Source of the DNA: Legionella_C sp963803545
GTDB taxonomy: Bacteria; Pseudomonadota; Gammaproteobacteria; Legionellales; Legionellaceae
Direction: 5' to 3'
NCBI GenBank assembly: GCA_963803545.1
Contig: CAWDMX010000002.1
Location: forward strand, 1-64,000
DNA: 64,000 nucleotides
Shown: positions 45,688-53,722 of the stretch, in pieces
Numbering within the stretch: the stretch's first letter is position 1
Layout: each line of letters begins with the position of its first letter
Position numbers and translations under genes: made by a program
Notes under the pieces: model-generated
Database searches by the model: none
What the model was told of the DNA's origin: nothing
What the model saw: only the letters and a program-made list of their open reading frames with translations

Positions 45688-47415
45688 ATGTCAACTCAAT
45701 CAACCACCATCTCCCCGGAAACTGCTAATTTTGCCTCTCTCAATTTATCAGATAAATTGTTAAAGGCGTTAGCGGACATGAACTTTGAAACTCCTTCCCC
45801 CGTTCAATCGCAGACTATACCTGTTTTGTTAAACGGTCAGGATGTTATTGCGCAAGCGCAAACTGGAACCGGTAAAACTGCGGCTTTCGCGCTTCCAATC
45901 CTGCATAAACTAAATACAAACTCCAATGCAACGCAAGCATTGATTATTGCCCCAACGCGTGAACTTGCGATGCAAATTGCGGTACAATTTGAGGCTTTAT
46001 CCACGTATTCAAAAGCAACTATTTCAGTTTTATGCGGAGGGCAAGATTACGCTAAACAATTAAAACAATTACGGGAAGGCGCGCAAATTGTCGTAGGCAC
46101 ACCAGGACGCATTCTCGATCATATTGAACGAAACACTTTAAAGCTCGATCAACTTGTCACCTTTGTCTTGGATGAAGCGGATGAAATGTTACGCATGGGT
46201 TTTATTGATGATGTTGAAATGATTTTGTCTAAAATACCTGAAGCAAAACAATGCGCGTTATTTTCAGCAACAATGCCTACCCAAATTCGGAAAATCGCCA
46301 ACAAATACCTAAGAAACCCTGTTTCTGTAGAAATAAAGTCAGAAACCGCCACTGTTTTGAGCATCACCCAACGCTATTTAGTAGTAGCACCGCAGCTCAA
46401 GCCCGACGCCTTGTTACGTGTGTTAGCGGTTGAAAATTACCAGGGTGTAATTGTATTTGTGCGTACCAAAGTTAGCGCTGAGGAAGTGGCTGGAATTTTA
46501 CAGCAACAAAGTTATCGTGCTATGGCCATTCATGGTGATATAACTCAAGCGCAACGTGAACACGTCATTGCCCAGTTTCGTTTAGGCGCAATAGATATTT
46601 TAGTTGCAACCGATGTTGCCGCACGAGGGTTAGACGTTGATAGGGTTACCCATGTAATTAATTATGATACAGCTCATGACTGTGAAACGTATGTTCATCG
46701 AATTGGTCGTACCGGACGAGCAGGTAGAAGTGGTACGGCAATATTATTTATGGCTCCTCGTGAGTCGCGTGTTTTAAGTTTAATTGAGCGTCATACTCGA
46801 CAACGCATTGAGAAAATTAGCGTACCTAATGATCACATGATTATTTCTGCGCGTCAGCAACGATTTATGGCGGATATTTCTACTCGTCTAGAACACGAAC
46901 ATATTAACGCTTATCAAAAGTTAGTTAATGATTATATGGCTGAAAATACAAGCGCTTCGGCAATAGATGTAGCTGCGGCTTTAGCCTTATTGCTTAATAA
47001 AGATAAGTCTTGGCAGCAAGTATCCTTGCCAAAGGTAGTGGTTAAAGCTAAAGAGGGGCGCGTTCGTGACGCAGACAATCACCGCAACCAAAAGGGTTCC
47101 TTTGAGCGTAGTCGCACAACAGAAAAAAAACCCTTCAGAACAGCCAATGCGGCGCGTCAAAATTATGATGACAACCAACAAGATACTTACCGTTTAGATG
47201 TGGGTCGTGTTCACGGTGTTAAACCTGGAAATATTGTCGGTGCTATCGCAAATGAGGCCGGTTTAGCCAGTCGAAACATTACCGGCTTAAAGATTAATGA
47301 CGATCACTCGGTTGTTCGTTTACCAAAAAATTTATCTCATGAGTCACTGCAAGGACTTAACAAAGCTTGGGTATGTGGTCGTCAATTAAAACCTACAACG
47401 GTTGAATTTGCTTAA
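45688..47415 (+). CDS. deaD: ATP-dependent DEAD-box RNA helicase DeaD/CsdA
   Basis: About 575 aa. Q-motif FETPSPVQSQTIP, motif I AQTGTGKTAAFALP, PTRELAMQ, TPGR, motif II DEADEML, motif III SAT, and motif VI HRIGRTGRAG. The C-terminal DbpA-like RNA-binding domain (about 490-570, YRLDVGRVHGVKPGNIVGAI) marks the DeaD group. It unwinds structured RNA in ribosome assembly and cold. The ATG at 45688 (MSTQ) is preferred over an upstream TTG frame because of ttggaaa 6-7 bases upstream and the usual family start. Confidence 0.93.
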   Translation: MSTQSTTISPETANFASLNLSDKLLKALADMNFETPSPVQSQTIPVLLNGQDVIAQAQTGTGKTAAFALPILHKLNTNSNATQALIIAPTRELAMQIAVQFEALSTYSKATISVLCGGQDYAKQLKQLREGAQIVVGTPGRILDHIERNTLKLDQLVTFVLDEADEMLRMGFIDDVEMILSKIPEAKQCALFSATMPTQIRKIANKYLRNPVSVEIKSETATVLSITQRYLVVAPQLKPDALLRVLAVENYQGVIVFVRTKVSAEEVAGILQQQSYRAMAIHGDITQAQREHVIAQFRLGAIDILVATDVAARGLDVDRVTHVINYDTAHDCETYVHRIGRTGRAGRSGTAILFMAPRESRVLSLIERHTRQRIEKISVPNDHMIISARQQRFMADISTRLEHEHINAYQKLVNDYMAENTSASAIDVAAALALLLNKDKSWQQVSLPKVVVKAKEGRVRDADNHRNQKGSFERSRTTEKKPFRTANAARQNYDDNQQDTYRLDVGRVHGVKPGNIVGAIANEAGLASRNITGLKINDDHSVVRLPKNLSHESLQGLNKAWVCGRQLKPTTVEFA

Positions 47416-47435
47416 ACACTCAAACAGTTTTATCT

Positions 47436-47468
47436 TCATCACTAAAACGAAGCAGGTTTTAGTGGTGA
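47436..47468. terminator. hairpin between convergent deaD and comM
   Basis: tcatcactaaaac (47436-47448) pairs with gttttagtggtga (47456-47468), 12 Watson-Crick pairs and one G-T, with a 7-base loop. There is no T-run on either side, so it may act as a Rho-assisted or RNA-stabilising end rather than a classic terminator. Confidence 0.5.
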
Positions 47469-47495
47469 AAATTGTACGTCCGATACAAGCCTCTA

Positions 47496-49007
47496 CTATT
47501 TTGGTTGCTGTATAGTTTGTCTAAAAGAAAGCGCTTGTTGCAAAATAGTAACATCCACAATCTCTTTCTTTTGTAAATCAGCAATTGTACGCGCTACTTT
47601 TAATAGCCGAATATACGCCCGAGCAGACAGTTTTAACTTAAGCATTGCCGCGTTTAAAAATGACAATTCTGGCAGTCCTAAAGCGCAGTATTGCTCGCAG
47701 TCTTTATTACTCAAAAATGTATTTAATTGCCCTTGACGTTGATGTTGTCGATTTCGAACATCCTCTATTTGGTTGCGTAACTGAGCACTTTCACCAACAG
47801 GTGCGGTATTTGGTTTTATGAGTTCATGCTGAGGCAAAGCTTTTACATGGATTTGCATATCTATTCTATCGAGCAGAGGTGCGGATATTTTAGCAAGATA
47901 ACGGCTAATTTTATCAGGCGTACACAGGCAGTTGCTTTCGGGGTTGCCCCATTGCCCGCAAGGACAGGGATTCATAGCCGCAATGAGTTGAAACGATGCG
48001 GGGTATTCGATTTGCGCTGCAGCTCGCGAAATGCATATTGTGCCAGATTCCAAAGGTTGTCGGAGCGTTTCGAGCACAACTTTACTAAACTCCGGTAACT
48101 CGTCTAAAAATAAAACCCCATGGTGGGCTAAGGAAATTTCACCAGGCTTCGGCGGATTGCCTCCACCCACTAGAGAAACCGGTGATGCGGTATGATGAGG
48201 CGCGCGAAAAGGGGGGAGGCGCCATCCTGAAAAATTAAACAAACCACCACGTATAGAATTAATGGCGGCGCATTCAAGTGCCGCCGTTTCGGTTAGTGAC
48301 GGTAAAATAGTAGTGAAACGTTTGGCGAGCATGGTCTTACCACTACCCGGAGGCCCACTTAATAATAAACTGTGGCCACCGGCGGCGGCAATTATCATGG
48401 CGTATTTGGCATGGTGTTGGCCTTTAACATCCGACCAATCCAGCGTGTTATGCTGACACGGTTCTTCTTTTCGGGGCGGTAAAGCGTGTAAAGCTGTATC
48501 GTTTACTAAATAATCGACAACTTGCCGCAAGCAGGTAGCCGTGTACACATTTTGATAGCCAGTGAGGGCCGCTTCTTCTCCGTTTGCCGAGGCAATGACT
48601 AATACATGCTGATCACGGTGAGCCGCTAACAGGGCGGGTATAACTGCGTTAACTCCACGGAGATCCCCACTTAAAGCTAGTTCACCAATAAATTCATGCG
48701 TTGTTAATTTGGTAAGCGGTATCTGTCCTGAGGCGGCTAAAATGCCAAGCGCAATTGGTAGGTCAAACCCACTGCCTGATTTAGGTAAATCCGCGGGAGC
48801 AAGGTTTACTGTAATGCGCCGACAAGGAAACTCAAATTGGCTATTAAGGATAGCACTGCGAACGCGATCTTTACTTTCTTTGACGGCGGTTTCAGCAAGA
48901 CCCACAATTGCAAAGCTGGGTAAACCGTTTGAAAGATGTACTTCAACGGATACTAACTGGGCGTTAATACCAATAGTACTACGCGTATTACTAATAGCGA
49001 GTGACAT
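47496..49007 (-). CDS. comM: YifB/ComM family Mg-chelatase-like AAA+ ATPase
   Basis: 503 aa. An N-terminal Lon-protease-like S5 fold domain (SVEVHLSNGLPSFAIVGLAETAVKESKDRVRSAI) is followed by an AAA+ domain with Walker A GPPGSGKTMLAKRF, Walker B FLDELPEFSK and the zinc-like MNPCPCGQWG. ComM is a hexameric helicase that promotes branch migration during natural transformation. This is consistent with, but does not prove, competence. Confidence 0.92.
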   Translation of the reverse strand: MSLAISNTRSTIGINAQLVSVEVHLSNGLPSFAIVGLAETAVKESKDRVRSAILNSQFEFPCRRITVNLAPADLPKSGSGFDLPIALGILAASGQIPLTKLTTHEFIGELALSGDLRGVNAVIPALLAAHRDQHVLVIASANGEEAALTGYQNVYTATCLRQVVDYLVNDTALHALPPRKEEPCQHNTLDWSDVKGQHHAKYAMIIAAAGGHSLLLSGPPGSGKTMLAKRFTTILPSLTETAALECAAINSIRGGLFNFSGWRLPPFRAPHHTASPVSLVGGGNPPKPGEISLAHHGVLFLDELPEFSKVVLETLRQPLESGTICISRAAAQIEYPASFQLIAAMNPCPCGQWGNPESNCLCTPDKISRYLAKISAPLLDRIDMQIHVKALPQHELIKPNTAPVGESAQLRNQIEDVRNRQHQRQGQLNTFLSNKDCEQYCALGLPELSFLNAAMLKLKLSARAYIRLLKVARTIADLQKKEIVDVTILQQALSFRQTIQQPK

Positions 49008-49043
49008 AATATTCCTTTATACAGTTGGACTTTTTGCAGTTCT

Positions 49044-49292
49044 TTAAGTGTTTTTTTGCTGTAACAAAAGTTCAATTTGTGCGTTTAAGTGGTCCACTTT
49101 TTCACGCGTTCGAGCTAATACTTTAGTTTGCACATCGAACTCTTCCCGGCTTACTAAATTTAAATGAGCAAAAGCACCTTGCAAAATACTTTTGAATTTA
49201 TTTTGCAAGTCATCCTCAATGTTTTCAAAATTAACGGGGATACTTGCGAGTAATTTTTTAGTAAGCTCTTCAAATTGGCTGGATTTAAACAT
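49044..49292 (-). CDS. ubiK: ubiquinone biosynthesis accessory factor UbiK
   Basis: About 82 aa, a small coiled-coil BMFP-domain protein: FKSSQFEELTKKLLASIP at the start and VLARTREKVDHLNAQIELLLQQ as the C-terminal coiled coil. It assists the cytosolic Ubi complex. The open frame extends to 49400, but the ATG at 49292 has a perfect gaggag 7 bases upstream and gives the family N-terminus. Confidence 0.88.
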   Translation of the reverse strand: MFKSSQFEELTKKLLASIPVNFENIEDDLQNKFKSILQGAFAHLNLVSREEFDVQTKVLARTREKVDHLNAQIELLLQQKNT

Positions 49293-49356
49293 ATTTTTCT
49301 CCTCAAAGGTACAGCAGTGTATACAAGCCTTTAAATGCACGCAAATAATAAAAAAG

Positions 49357-49824
49357 TCACAAACTTTGTGTGAGCGACATAATGAAATTCCACTGGGCAC
49401 GGGGTATTGGTAATACAGATAAACGATTTCCCCTACGCAGCAGTTGCAGCTCTTCTAATTCGGGACATGATTTTAGCTTTTCCAGGGATATTATGGCTGG
49501 AAATTTTTTCTGAAACCGAATGTCTACCATAAACCAACGTGGGTTTTCAACGGTACTTTTAGGATCAGGATGCTCACTCTCGGGGTCTAACGCGGTAAAA
49601 TCCGGATAGGCTTCCTGCACAACTTCCGCCACACCAATGATACCTGGAACAGGGCAATTAGAATGATAAAAAAATACTTGGTCGCCTAACTGCATACTTT
49701 TTAAAAAGTTACGGGCCTGATAGTTGCGTACACCATCCCAGTAGGTTTGTTGATTTTCTGCTTTTTGCAAGTCGTCGATACTAAAACATGTAGGTTCAGA
49801 CTTTAGCAGCCAATAGTTAGACAT
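49357..49824 (-). CDS. EVE domain-containing protein
   Basis: 155 aa, one EVE domain (PUA-like fold): YWLLKSEPTCFSIDDLQ, TYWDGVRNYQARNFLKSMQLGDQVFFYHSNC, GVAEVVQEAYPD, WFMVDIRFQKKF. EVE proteins bind modified bases in DNA or RNA; the ligand here is unknown. It overlaps fau by 8 bases and follows it on the same strand. Confidence 0.88.
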   Translation of the reverse strand: MSNYWLLKSEPTCFSIDDLQKAENQQTYWDGVRNYQARNFLKSMQLGDQVFFYHSNCPVPGIIGVAEVVQEAYPDFTALDPESEHPDPKSTVENPRWFMVDIRFQKKFPAIISLEKLKSCPELEELQLLRRGNRLSVLPIPRAQWNFIMSLTQSL

Positions 49825-50404
49825 TATTTATCCTATAAGTAGTTGTTGGTGTAATTACCTGTGATAAGGAAACATCCCACTCACAAGGATTTAAATACGC
49901 TTGATATTGAAAATCGTAAGCAACTCCAATTAAAGCCGGGTGTTTTGTTTTAGCGAAGGTTTTATCATAAAAACCACCACCGGCACCAATTCGCGTCCCG
50001 TGCGAATCAAAAGCAACGAGCGGGGTAAAAATTATATCTAGCTGTTCAAGTTCCACGGCTAATGAAAGATCGATATCGGGCTCTAGTATATTGTAAGCGT
50101 TTTTTTTGAATGGGGTAACGGGTGTCGCTGGCAAAAAAATCATAGTGCCATTTTTTTGAACGCATGGAAAGTAGCAGAATTTACCCTGGAACGGCGCTTT
50201 TTCCCAAATATTCCGTAAGTCAATTTCTCCATCACACGCGTGGTATAGAGCTATATGTTTAGCATATCGGTAAGAATCTAGGGTTTTAATTTTTTTACAA
50301 ATTAATTCTGATGCGTGATGTACAAATGGCGGCCCAAGTTTACGGCGAACGCTTTTAATACTTTCACGTAAAGCTTGTTTATACACATTGTTCATGATTA
50401 ACAT
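49817..50404 (-). CDS. fau: 5-formyltetrahydrofolate cyclo-ligase
   Basis: 195 aa of the MTHFS family. Seen: KIKTLDSYRYAKHIALYHACDGEIDL, FTPLVAFDSHGTRIGAGGGFYDKTF (substrate loop) and LIGVAYDFQ near the end. It converts 5-formyl-THF to 5,10-methenyl-THF. The start is ATG 50404 or the in-frame ATG at 50395; neither has a strong ribosome site. In many gammaproteobacteria 6S RNA lies upstream of this gene, but the 134 bases here are too short and do not look like it. Confidence 0.9.
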   Translation of the reverse strand: MLIMNNVYKQALRESIKSVRRKLGPPFVHHASELICKKIKTLDSYRYAKHIALYHACDGEIDLRNIWEKAPFQGKFCYFPCVQKNGTMIFLPATPVTPFKKNAYNILEPDIDLSLAVELEQLDIIFTPLVAFDSHGTRIGAGGGFYDKTFAKTKHPALIGVAYDFQYQAYLNPCEWDVSLSQVITPTTTYRINNV

Positions 50405-50538
50405 CTATAGGTTTTTGAAGTTGTGTGAAGTTTAAATATTTTTATTAAATAGATCCAGGCGATAAAAAAAAATAAACTGTTAATATTTTCTTAATTTAAC
50501 TGTTGTAAAGTTACTACAACTAACCCGGAGAACGCAGT

Positions 50539-50709
50539 ATGAACCCGAACCAAACTTTCCATCCCCTGGAAAATACTTCCAAATTAAAAGAAGAGCCCCA
50601 AGAAAAATCTAACGGTACAACTCCGATATTAACACCTGCCTCGATGCCATTTGACGGTATTCTTCAAGCTTGTTTAGAAAATGCATCCTTTACGATCGCG
50701 CCTAAATAA
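50539..50709 (+). CDS. small ORF (56 aa) directly upstream of icmT
   Basis: ATG at 50539 with ccggag 6-8 bases upstream and a stop at 50709. The 56-residue product begins MNPNQTFHPLENTSKLKEE and ends ENASFTIAPK. It has one Cys, is hydrophilic and lacks a membrane segment. I recognise no family. A 19-base palindrome-like sequence (gttgta...tacaac, 50502-50520) lies 18 bases before the ATG and might be an operator. It is 152 bases ahead of icmT on the same strand. It may be real or chance; the ribosome site and clean start favour real. Confidence 0.45.
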   Translation: MNPNQTFHPLENTSKLKEEPQEKSNGTTPILTPASMPFDGILQACLENASFTIAPK

Positions 50710-50828
50710 AAATTTAAAATCAGTTACAATAGTATGGTGATGAATTTATAATTACAGATGAATAAATTTTTTTGTAGCTGGAGTAATATAATTTTGCAAT
50801 AACACTGCCTCCTGTAACTCTAACAAGC

Positions 50829-50834
50829 TATAAT
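50829..50834 (+). promoter_or_regulatory. candidate -10 of the icmT operon
   Basis: Consensus TATAAT at 50829-50834. The -35 position 17 bases upstream (TGCCTC, 50806-50811) is poor, which suggests an activator-dependent promoter. Transcription would start near 50841, leaving a leader of about 21 bases with gaaggaagg just before the icmT ATG. Confidence 0.45.
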
Positions 50835-50861
50835 TAGGGAAATGTTTAACGAAGGAAGGAA

Positions 50862-51122
50862 ATGGCTGGTAATTTTTCTGAAACATCCCATTGGCGTGAT
50901 TCCGCACGAAATACGCGTTTTTTTATTGTAGATGCGCGCGCAGCATTTCCAATTTTTCTTTTTCTAATGCATATCCGTGTTTGGACGGGGGTTTTGGTAT
51001 TGGTATCCGCAGTTTTTTTTGGCATCATTGAGCATTACGGGTTTACAGTTCCGGTTTTTTTGCGCTGGCTTAGAAATTTTTTAGCCGGTAAAATAAAATC
51101 TTCTCGACCATGGTGGCGCTGA
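50862..51122 (+). CDS. icmT: Dot/Icm protein IcmT
   Basis: 86 aa, same length as Legionella IcmT from memory. HWRDSARNTRFFIVDARAAFPIFLFLMHIR is the conserved first half, followed by one or two membrane helices (about 28-60). IcmT is a small inner-membrane protein needed for Dot/Icm function and host-cell exit. aggaagga lies before the ATG, and the stop overlaps the start of icmS (TGATG). Confidence 0.92.
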   Translation: MAGNFSETSHWRDSARNTRFFIVDARAAFPIFLFLMHIRVWTGVLVLVSAVFFGIIEHYGFTVPVFLRWLRNFLAGKIKSSRPWWR

Positions 51123-51466
51123 TGAATAGTGATTTACGTAAAAGCTTGGTACGAATAGCTACTAATTTAAACGCAAAATTTTATTTAAACGATCGCTTCA
51201 CTAGTTTCGATGAGGTATTTTCAGAAATGGGACTTTTACCTGCACTTGTTAAACGAGCCGATCAGTTGTGCTTATTGTGTTTAGGCTATGGATTGGGTGC
51301 AAGGTATGAGGACGCAGCGGATGCAGTTTTAGGGCAAAGAGTTATATTTGATGAGGTAACACCGACGTCATTGCGGCTACTTTGTTTAACAGACGTTTTA
51401 AACGAGTTAATTCAGGGGGGACCCAGTAAGGATTATACTCCTTTAGATGAATTGATGTACGAATAA
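51122..51466 (+). CDS. icmS: Dot/Icm effector chaperone IcmS
   Basis: 114 aa, small acidic chaperone: NAKFYLNDRFTSFDEVFSEMGLLPALVKRADQLC and GGPSKDYTPLDELMYE are near-identical to what I remember of Legionella IcmS. With IcmW (not in the window) it binds effectors and the C-terminus of DotL. The ATG at 51122 overlaps the icmT stop and gives the family length; an ATG 12 bases earlier is less likely. Confidence 0.95.
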   Translation: MNSDLRKSLVRIATNLNAKFYLNDRFTSFDEVFSEMGLLPALVKRADQLCLLCLGYGLGARYEDAADAVLGQRVIFDEVTPTSLRLLCLTDVLNELIQGGPSKDYTPLDELMYE

Positions 51467-51538
51467 CCGCGTCTTAATATTCTCTTAATAATAGTTAATT
51501 ATACTGTACTTAATATGTAGTTACTTTAGAGGTTTAAC

Positions 51539-51841
51539 ATGAAAGCACAACCCGATGTCCATAGTGTTATGCGTACTATTTTAAAGATGCTTACCGCACT
51601 GCAAAAAGTTAGCGCCATTCAGCCAACACCTATCAATAAGGCTGCGCTAAAACAAATTGAAAATTTGCACGCTGCGATTACTCAAGTTTCATCAAACAGC
51701 TATGCAAAAAATCTGGGTATTGCATCGCTTCCAGGTGCTATTGCGCCAAAATCAGCTGGTTTATTCAGTAAAAATTCAGACTTTAGGAACGCTTCCGATG
51801 AGCCAACTCAAGCGTTTGAATCACCAAGCCCACGACGGTAA
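51539..51841 (+). CDS. putative IcmR functional homologue (FIR) in the icmS-icmQ gap
   Basis: 100 aa, agagg 7 bases before the ATG. It shows no obvious sequence similarity to Legionella IcmR, but sits exactly in the icmR slot, after icmS and before icmQ. Published work shows that IcmR is replaced by dissimilar proteins (FIR family) in different Legionellales, all binding IcmQ through a short helical hydrophobic segment. The N-terminal half (about residues 8-50, with VMRTILKMLTALQKV and IENLHAAITQV) looks like a helical hairpin; the C-terminal third is Ser/Pro/Ala-rich and probably disordered. Function inferred from position. Confidence 0.75.
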   Translation: MKAQPDVHSVMRTILKMLTALQKVSAIQPTPINKAALKQIENLHAAITQVSSNSYAKNLGIASLPGAIAPKSAGLFSKNSDFRNASDEPTQAFESPSPRR

Positions 51842-51864
51842 ACTGCCTGTTTTCTACTGTTGCG

Positions 51865-51894
51865 ATAACAGCATTTTTACTAAAATGCTGTTAT
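51865..51894 (+). terminator. perfect 13-bp hairpin between the FIR ORF and icmQ
   Basis: ataacagcatttt (51865-51877) pairs perfectly with aaaatgctgttat (51882-51894) across the 4-base loop tact, and is followed by aatttta. It starts 24 bases after the FIR stop and ends 37 bases before icmQ. It could be a partial terminator (attenuator) or a 3'-end stabiliser giving more FIR than IcmQ. Confidence 0.6.
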
Positions 51895-51931
51895 AATTTT
51901 AGTAGAGTTTTCTTTTGCTAAGTGTATTTGT

Positions 51932-52519
51932 ATGAAAGAAGAAGGGTTATCCGAGTCTCAACAAAAAGAAATTTTAGCGGCACTAGATACGGCAATTAAC
52001 GATGGTCCATGGGAAGATACCAATTTTTTGCGTATTTTAGGGAAAAATTTAAAAAAAATTCGTGATGATTTTGCCGAACATATTACGATGGAAGTATCTA
52101 TAAGTCCCACGCAACAAAAAGCGTTAAACAGACTGTCTGCACAGTCGCAACTCCAGGAAGTTTTCGTTTCTCTGTATTCAATAGAAGGTAATTCTATTCA
52201 AGCATGGGAGCGTTTGCTTGTTAATCTTCCTCGCTATGTTGTTTCCAGACCAATTTATGCAAATGAAACAGACGTTCGCTCACTGGTGCGCTCAAAACCC
52301 AACAAAGTTAATGAGGCCTACGTTGGAATTTATATTGCTGAATCGGATCTTATCACTACGTCTAGCGATAGAGTTTTAAAAGATAAATTTGGCAAGCAAT
52401 TATTAAGTTTAAAAGATCGCGCGTTGAATTTAGATAATATCAGTAAATTTATTCATATGTCTGGTGAGTACAGTTATTTAAATAATCATTTAGTAAAAAA
52501 TTCAGTTTCTGACTTATAA
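51932..52519 (+). CDS. icmQ: Dot/Icm pore-forming protein IcmQ
   Basis: 195 aa. LSESQQKEILAALDTAINDGPWEDTNFLRILGKNLKKIRDDF is the N-terminal amphipathic domain that binds IcmR-type partners and membranes. The C-terminal domain (SWERLLVNLPRYVVSRPIYANETDVR-like, EAYVGIYIAESDL) is the NAD-binding ART-like fold reported for IcmQ. Length matches Legionella. The start is ATG at 51932 with a weak ribosome site, which fits coupling to the hairpin region. Confidence 0.93.
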   Translation: MKEEGLSESQQKEILAALDTAINDGPWEDTNFLRILGKNLKKIRDDFAEHITMEVSISPTQQKALNRLSAQSQLQEVFVSLYSIEGNSIQAWERLLVNLPRYVVSRPIYANETDVRSLVRSKPNKVNEAYVGIYIAESDLITTSSDRVLKDKFGKQLLSLKDRALNLDNISKFIHMSGEYSYLNNHLVKNSVSDL

Positions 52520-52582
52520 ATATCGCTAATAGTCGGATAACCGGTATATACTTAAATTTTATTCTTATCCAAATGATATTTT

Positions 52583-53722
52583 ATGGGACAACAGCAAGGT
52601 GGTGGAGGCGGTGGCGGTGGCGATAACTCAATGGCTCCCATTTGGTTGACGTTGATTTTTTTGTTAGTGGCTTACTTTACGTGGCAATTAGGTAAAAAAT
52701 ACATTGTAGCTTTCAGCTTTCAGCTCACAATATGGCAGGCAAAGGTAGTTCTTTTTTTCGTGACTAGCCCTGTCTTAGTCAACGATATTTACGTTATGCA
52801 AACCCTAGACCCGGCACTGGTAACCTGGAAACAGTTTTTAAATATTCTAAACCACGTTGGCATATTTACCCGTTATCCTATAGCTTTAATTTTAGTGGCG
52901 CTCGCTTTTGTTTTATACAAATCTAATATTACTCTAAAGTACAGACGTACTCATAGCATGCAGACTCTACGTACTCAAGAACAGGTAAATTGGCCGGCAA
53001 TTATGCCGGTTGCTAAAGTGGATATTGTATCTCAAGATTTAAATAAAGGGCCTTGGGCTACAGCCTTAACTCCTTTAGAATTTGCTCAAAAATACAATTT
53101 ATTGAAAAAACCAGATCCATTAATTGATAAAACTGCTCCAGGCTTAGAAATGACAGCTTGTGTGCGACGTGGAGACGCTAAAAGAATATTTACCTTGCAG
53201 TTAGGGCCATACTGGGAGGGATTTGAACATTGTCCCCCTCATACCTTTGCATTAGCGACCGTATTTTTGGCCAGAATAAATCGCGATAAAAAGTCAGCGT
53301 CATTAATTTTGGAAACTCTAGATCGCACCGTGGCTCAAGGAAAGCCCGACTTTAATATTGCCAGGCCTATTTTTAAAAAATACGCTCACAATGAAGAGGT
53401 TCAAGAAACTATTGCTAAACATGCGTACCTACTCACAGTGATGGCGTCATTAATCGAAATGGCACGGCTCGATGGGGTTGTACCCAGCTCGGAATTTTTA
53501 TGGCTGAAAACGGTAGATAGACGTTTATGGTATATGCTTAACAGTGTAGGAAGACAAACTCCATTTTCAGAAGTGGCCGGGCCGTTTGCTCATTGGAAGG
53601 CTGAGAAGGCTATGACGCGCAGCTCTTTGGTTCCTATGATTGATGAGGCAACCAAAGCCTTAGAGGTTGCAATTAAAGAAATAAAATTAACACCGAAAGT
53701 ATTCAAGGATTTATCACTATGA
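52583..53722 (+). CDS. icmP: Dot/Icm coupling-complex membrane protein IcmP/DotM
   Basis: 379 aa. Gly-rich N-terminus (MGQQQ then a run of Gly), two or three membrane helices in the first 115 residues, then a soluble domain with the conserved ATALTPLEFAQKYNLL and FALATVFLARINRDKK. DotM binds DotL in the coupling complex and recognises acidic effector signals in Legionella. Its stop overlaps the icmO ATG by 4 bases. Confidence 0.93.
   Translation: MGQQQGGGGGGGGDNSMAPIWLTLIFLLVAYFTWQLGKKYIVAFSFQLTIWQAKVVLFFVTSPVLVNDIYVMQTLDPALVTWKQFLNILNHVGIFTRYPIALILVALAFVLYKSNITLKYRRTHSMQTLRTQEQVNWPAIMPVAKVDIVSQDLNKGPWATALTPLEFAQKYNLLKKPDPLIDKTAPGLEMTACVRRGDAKRIFTLQLGPYWEGFEHCPPHTFALATVFLARINRDKKSASLILETLDRTVAQGKPDFNIARPIFKKYAHNEEVQETIAKHAYLLTVMASLIEMARLDGVVPSSEFLWLKTVDRRLWYMLNSVGRQTPFSEVAGPFAHWKAEKAMTRSSLVPMIDEATKALEVAIKEIKLTPKVFKDLSL

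Noticed and set aside
50405..50538. Possible 6S RNA upstream of fau
   Set aside because: 6S RNA often lies there, but only 134 bases are available before the next ORF and I could not draw the long stem with a central bubble.
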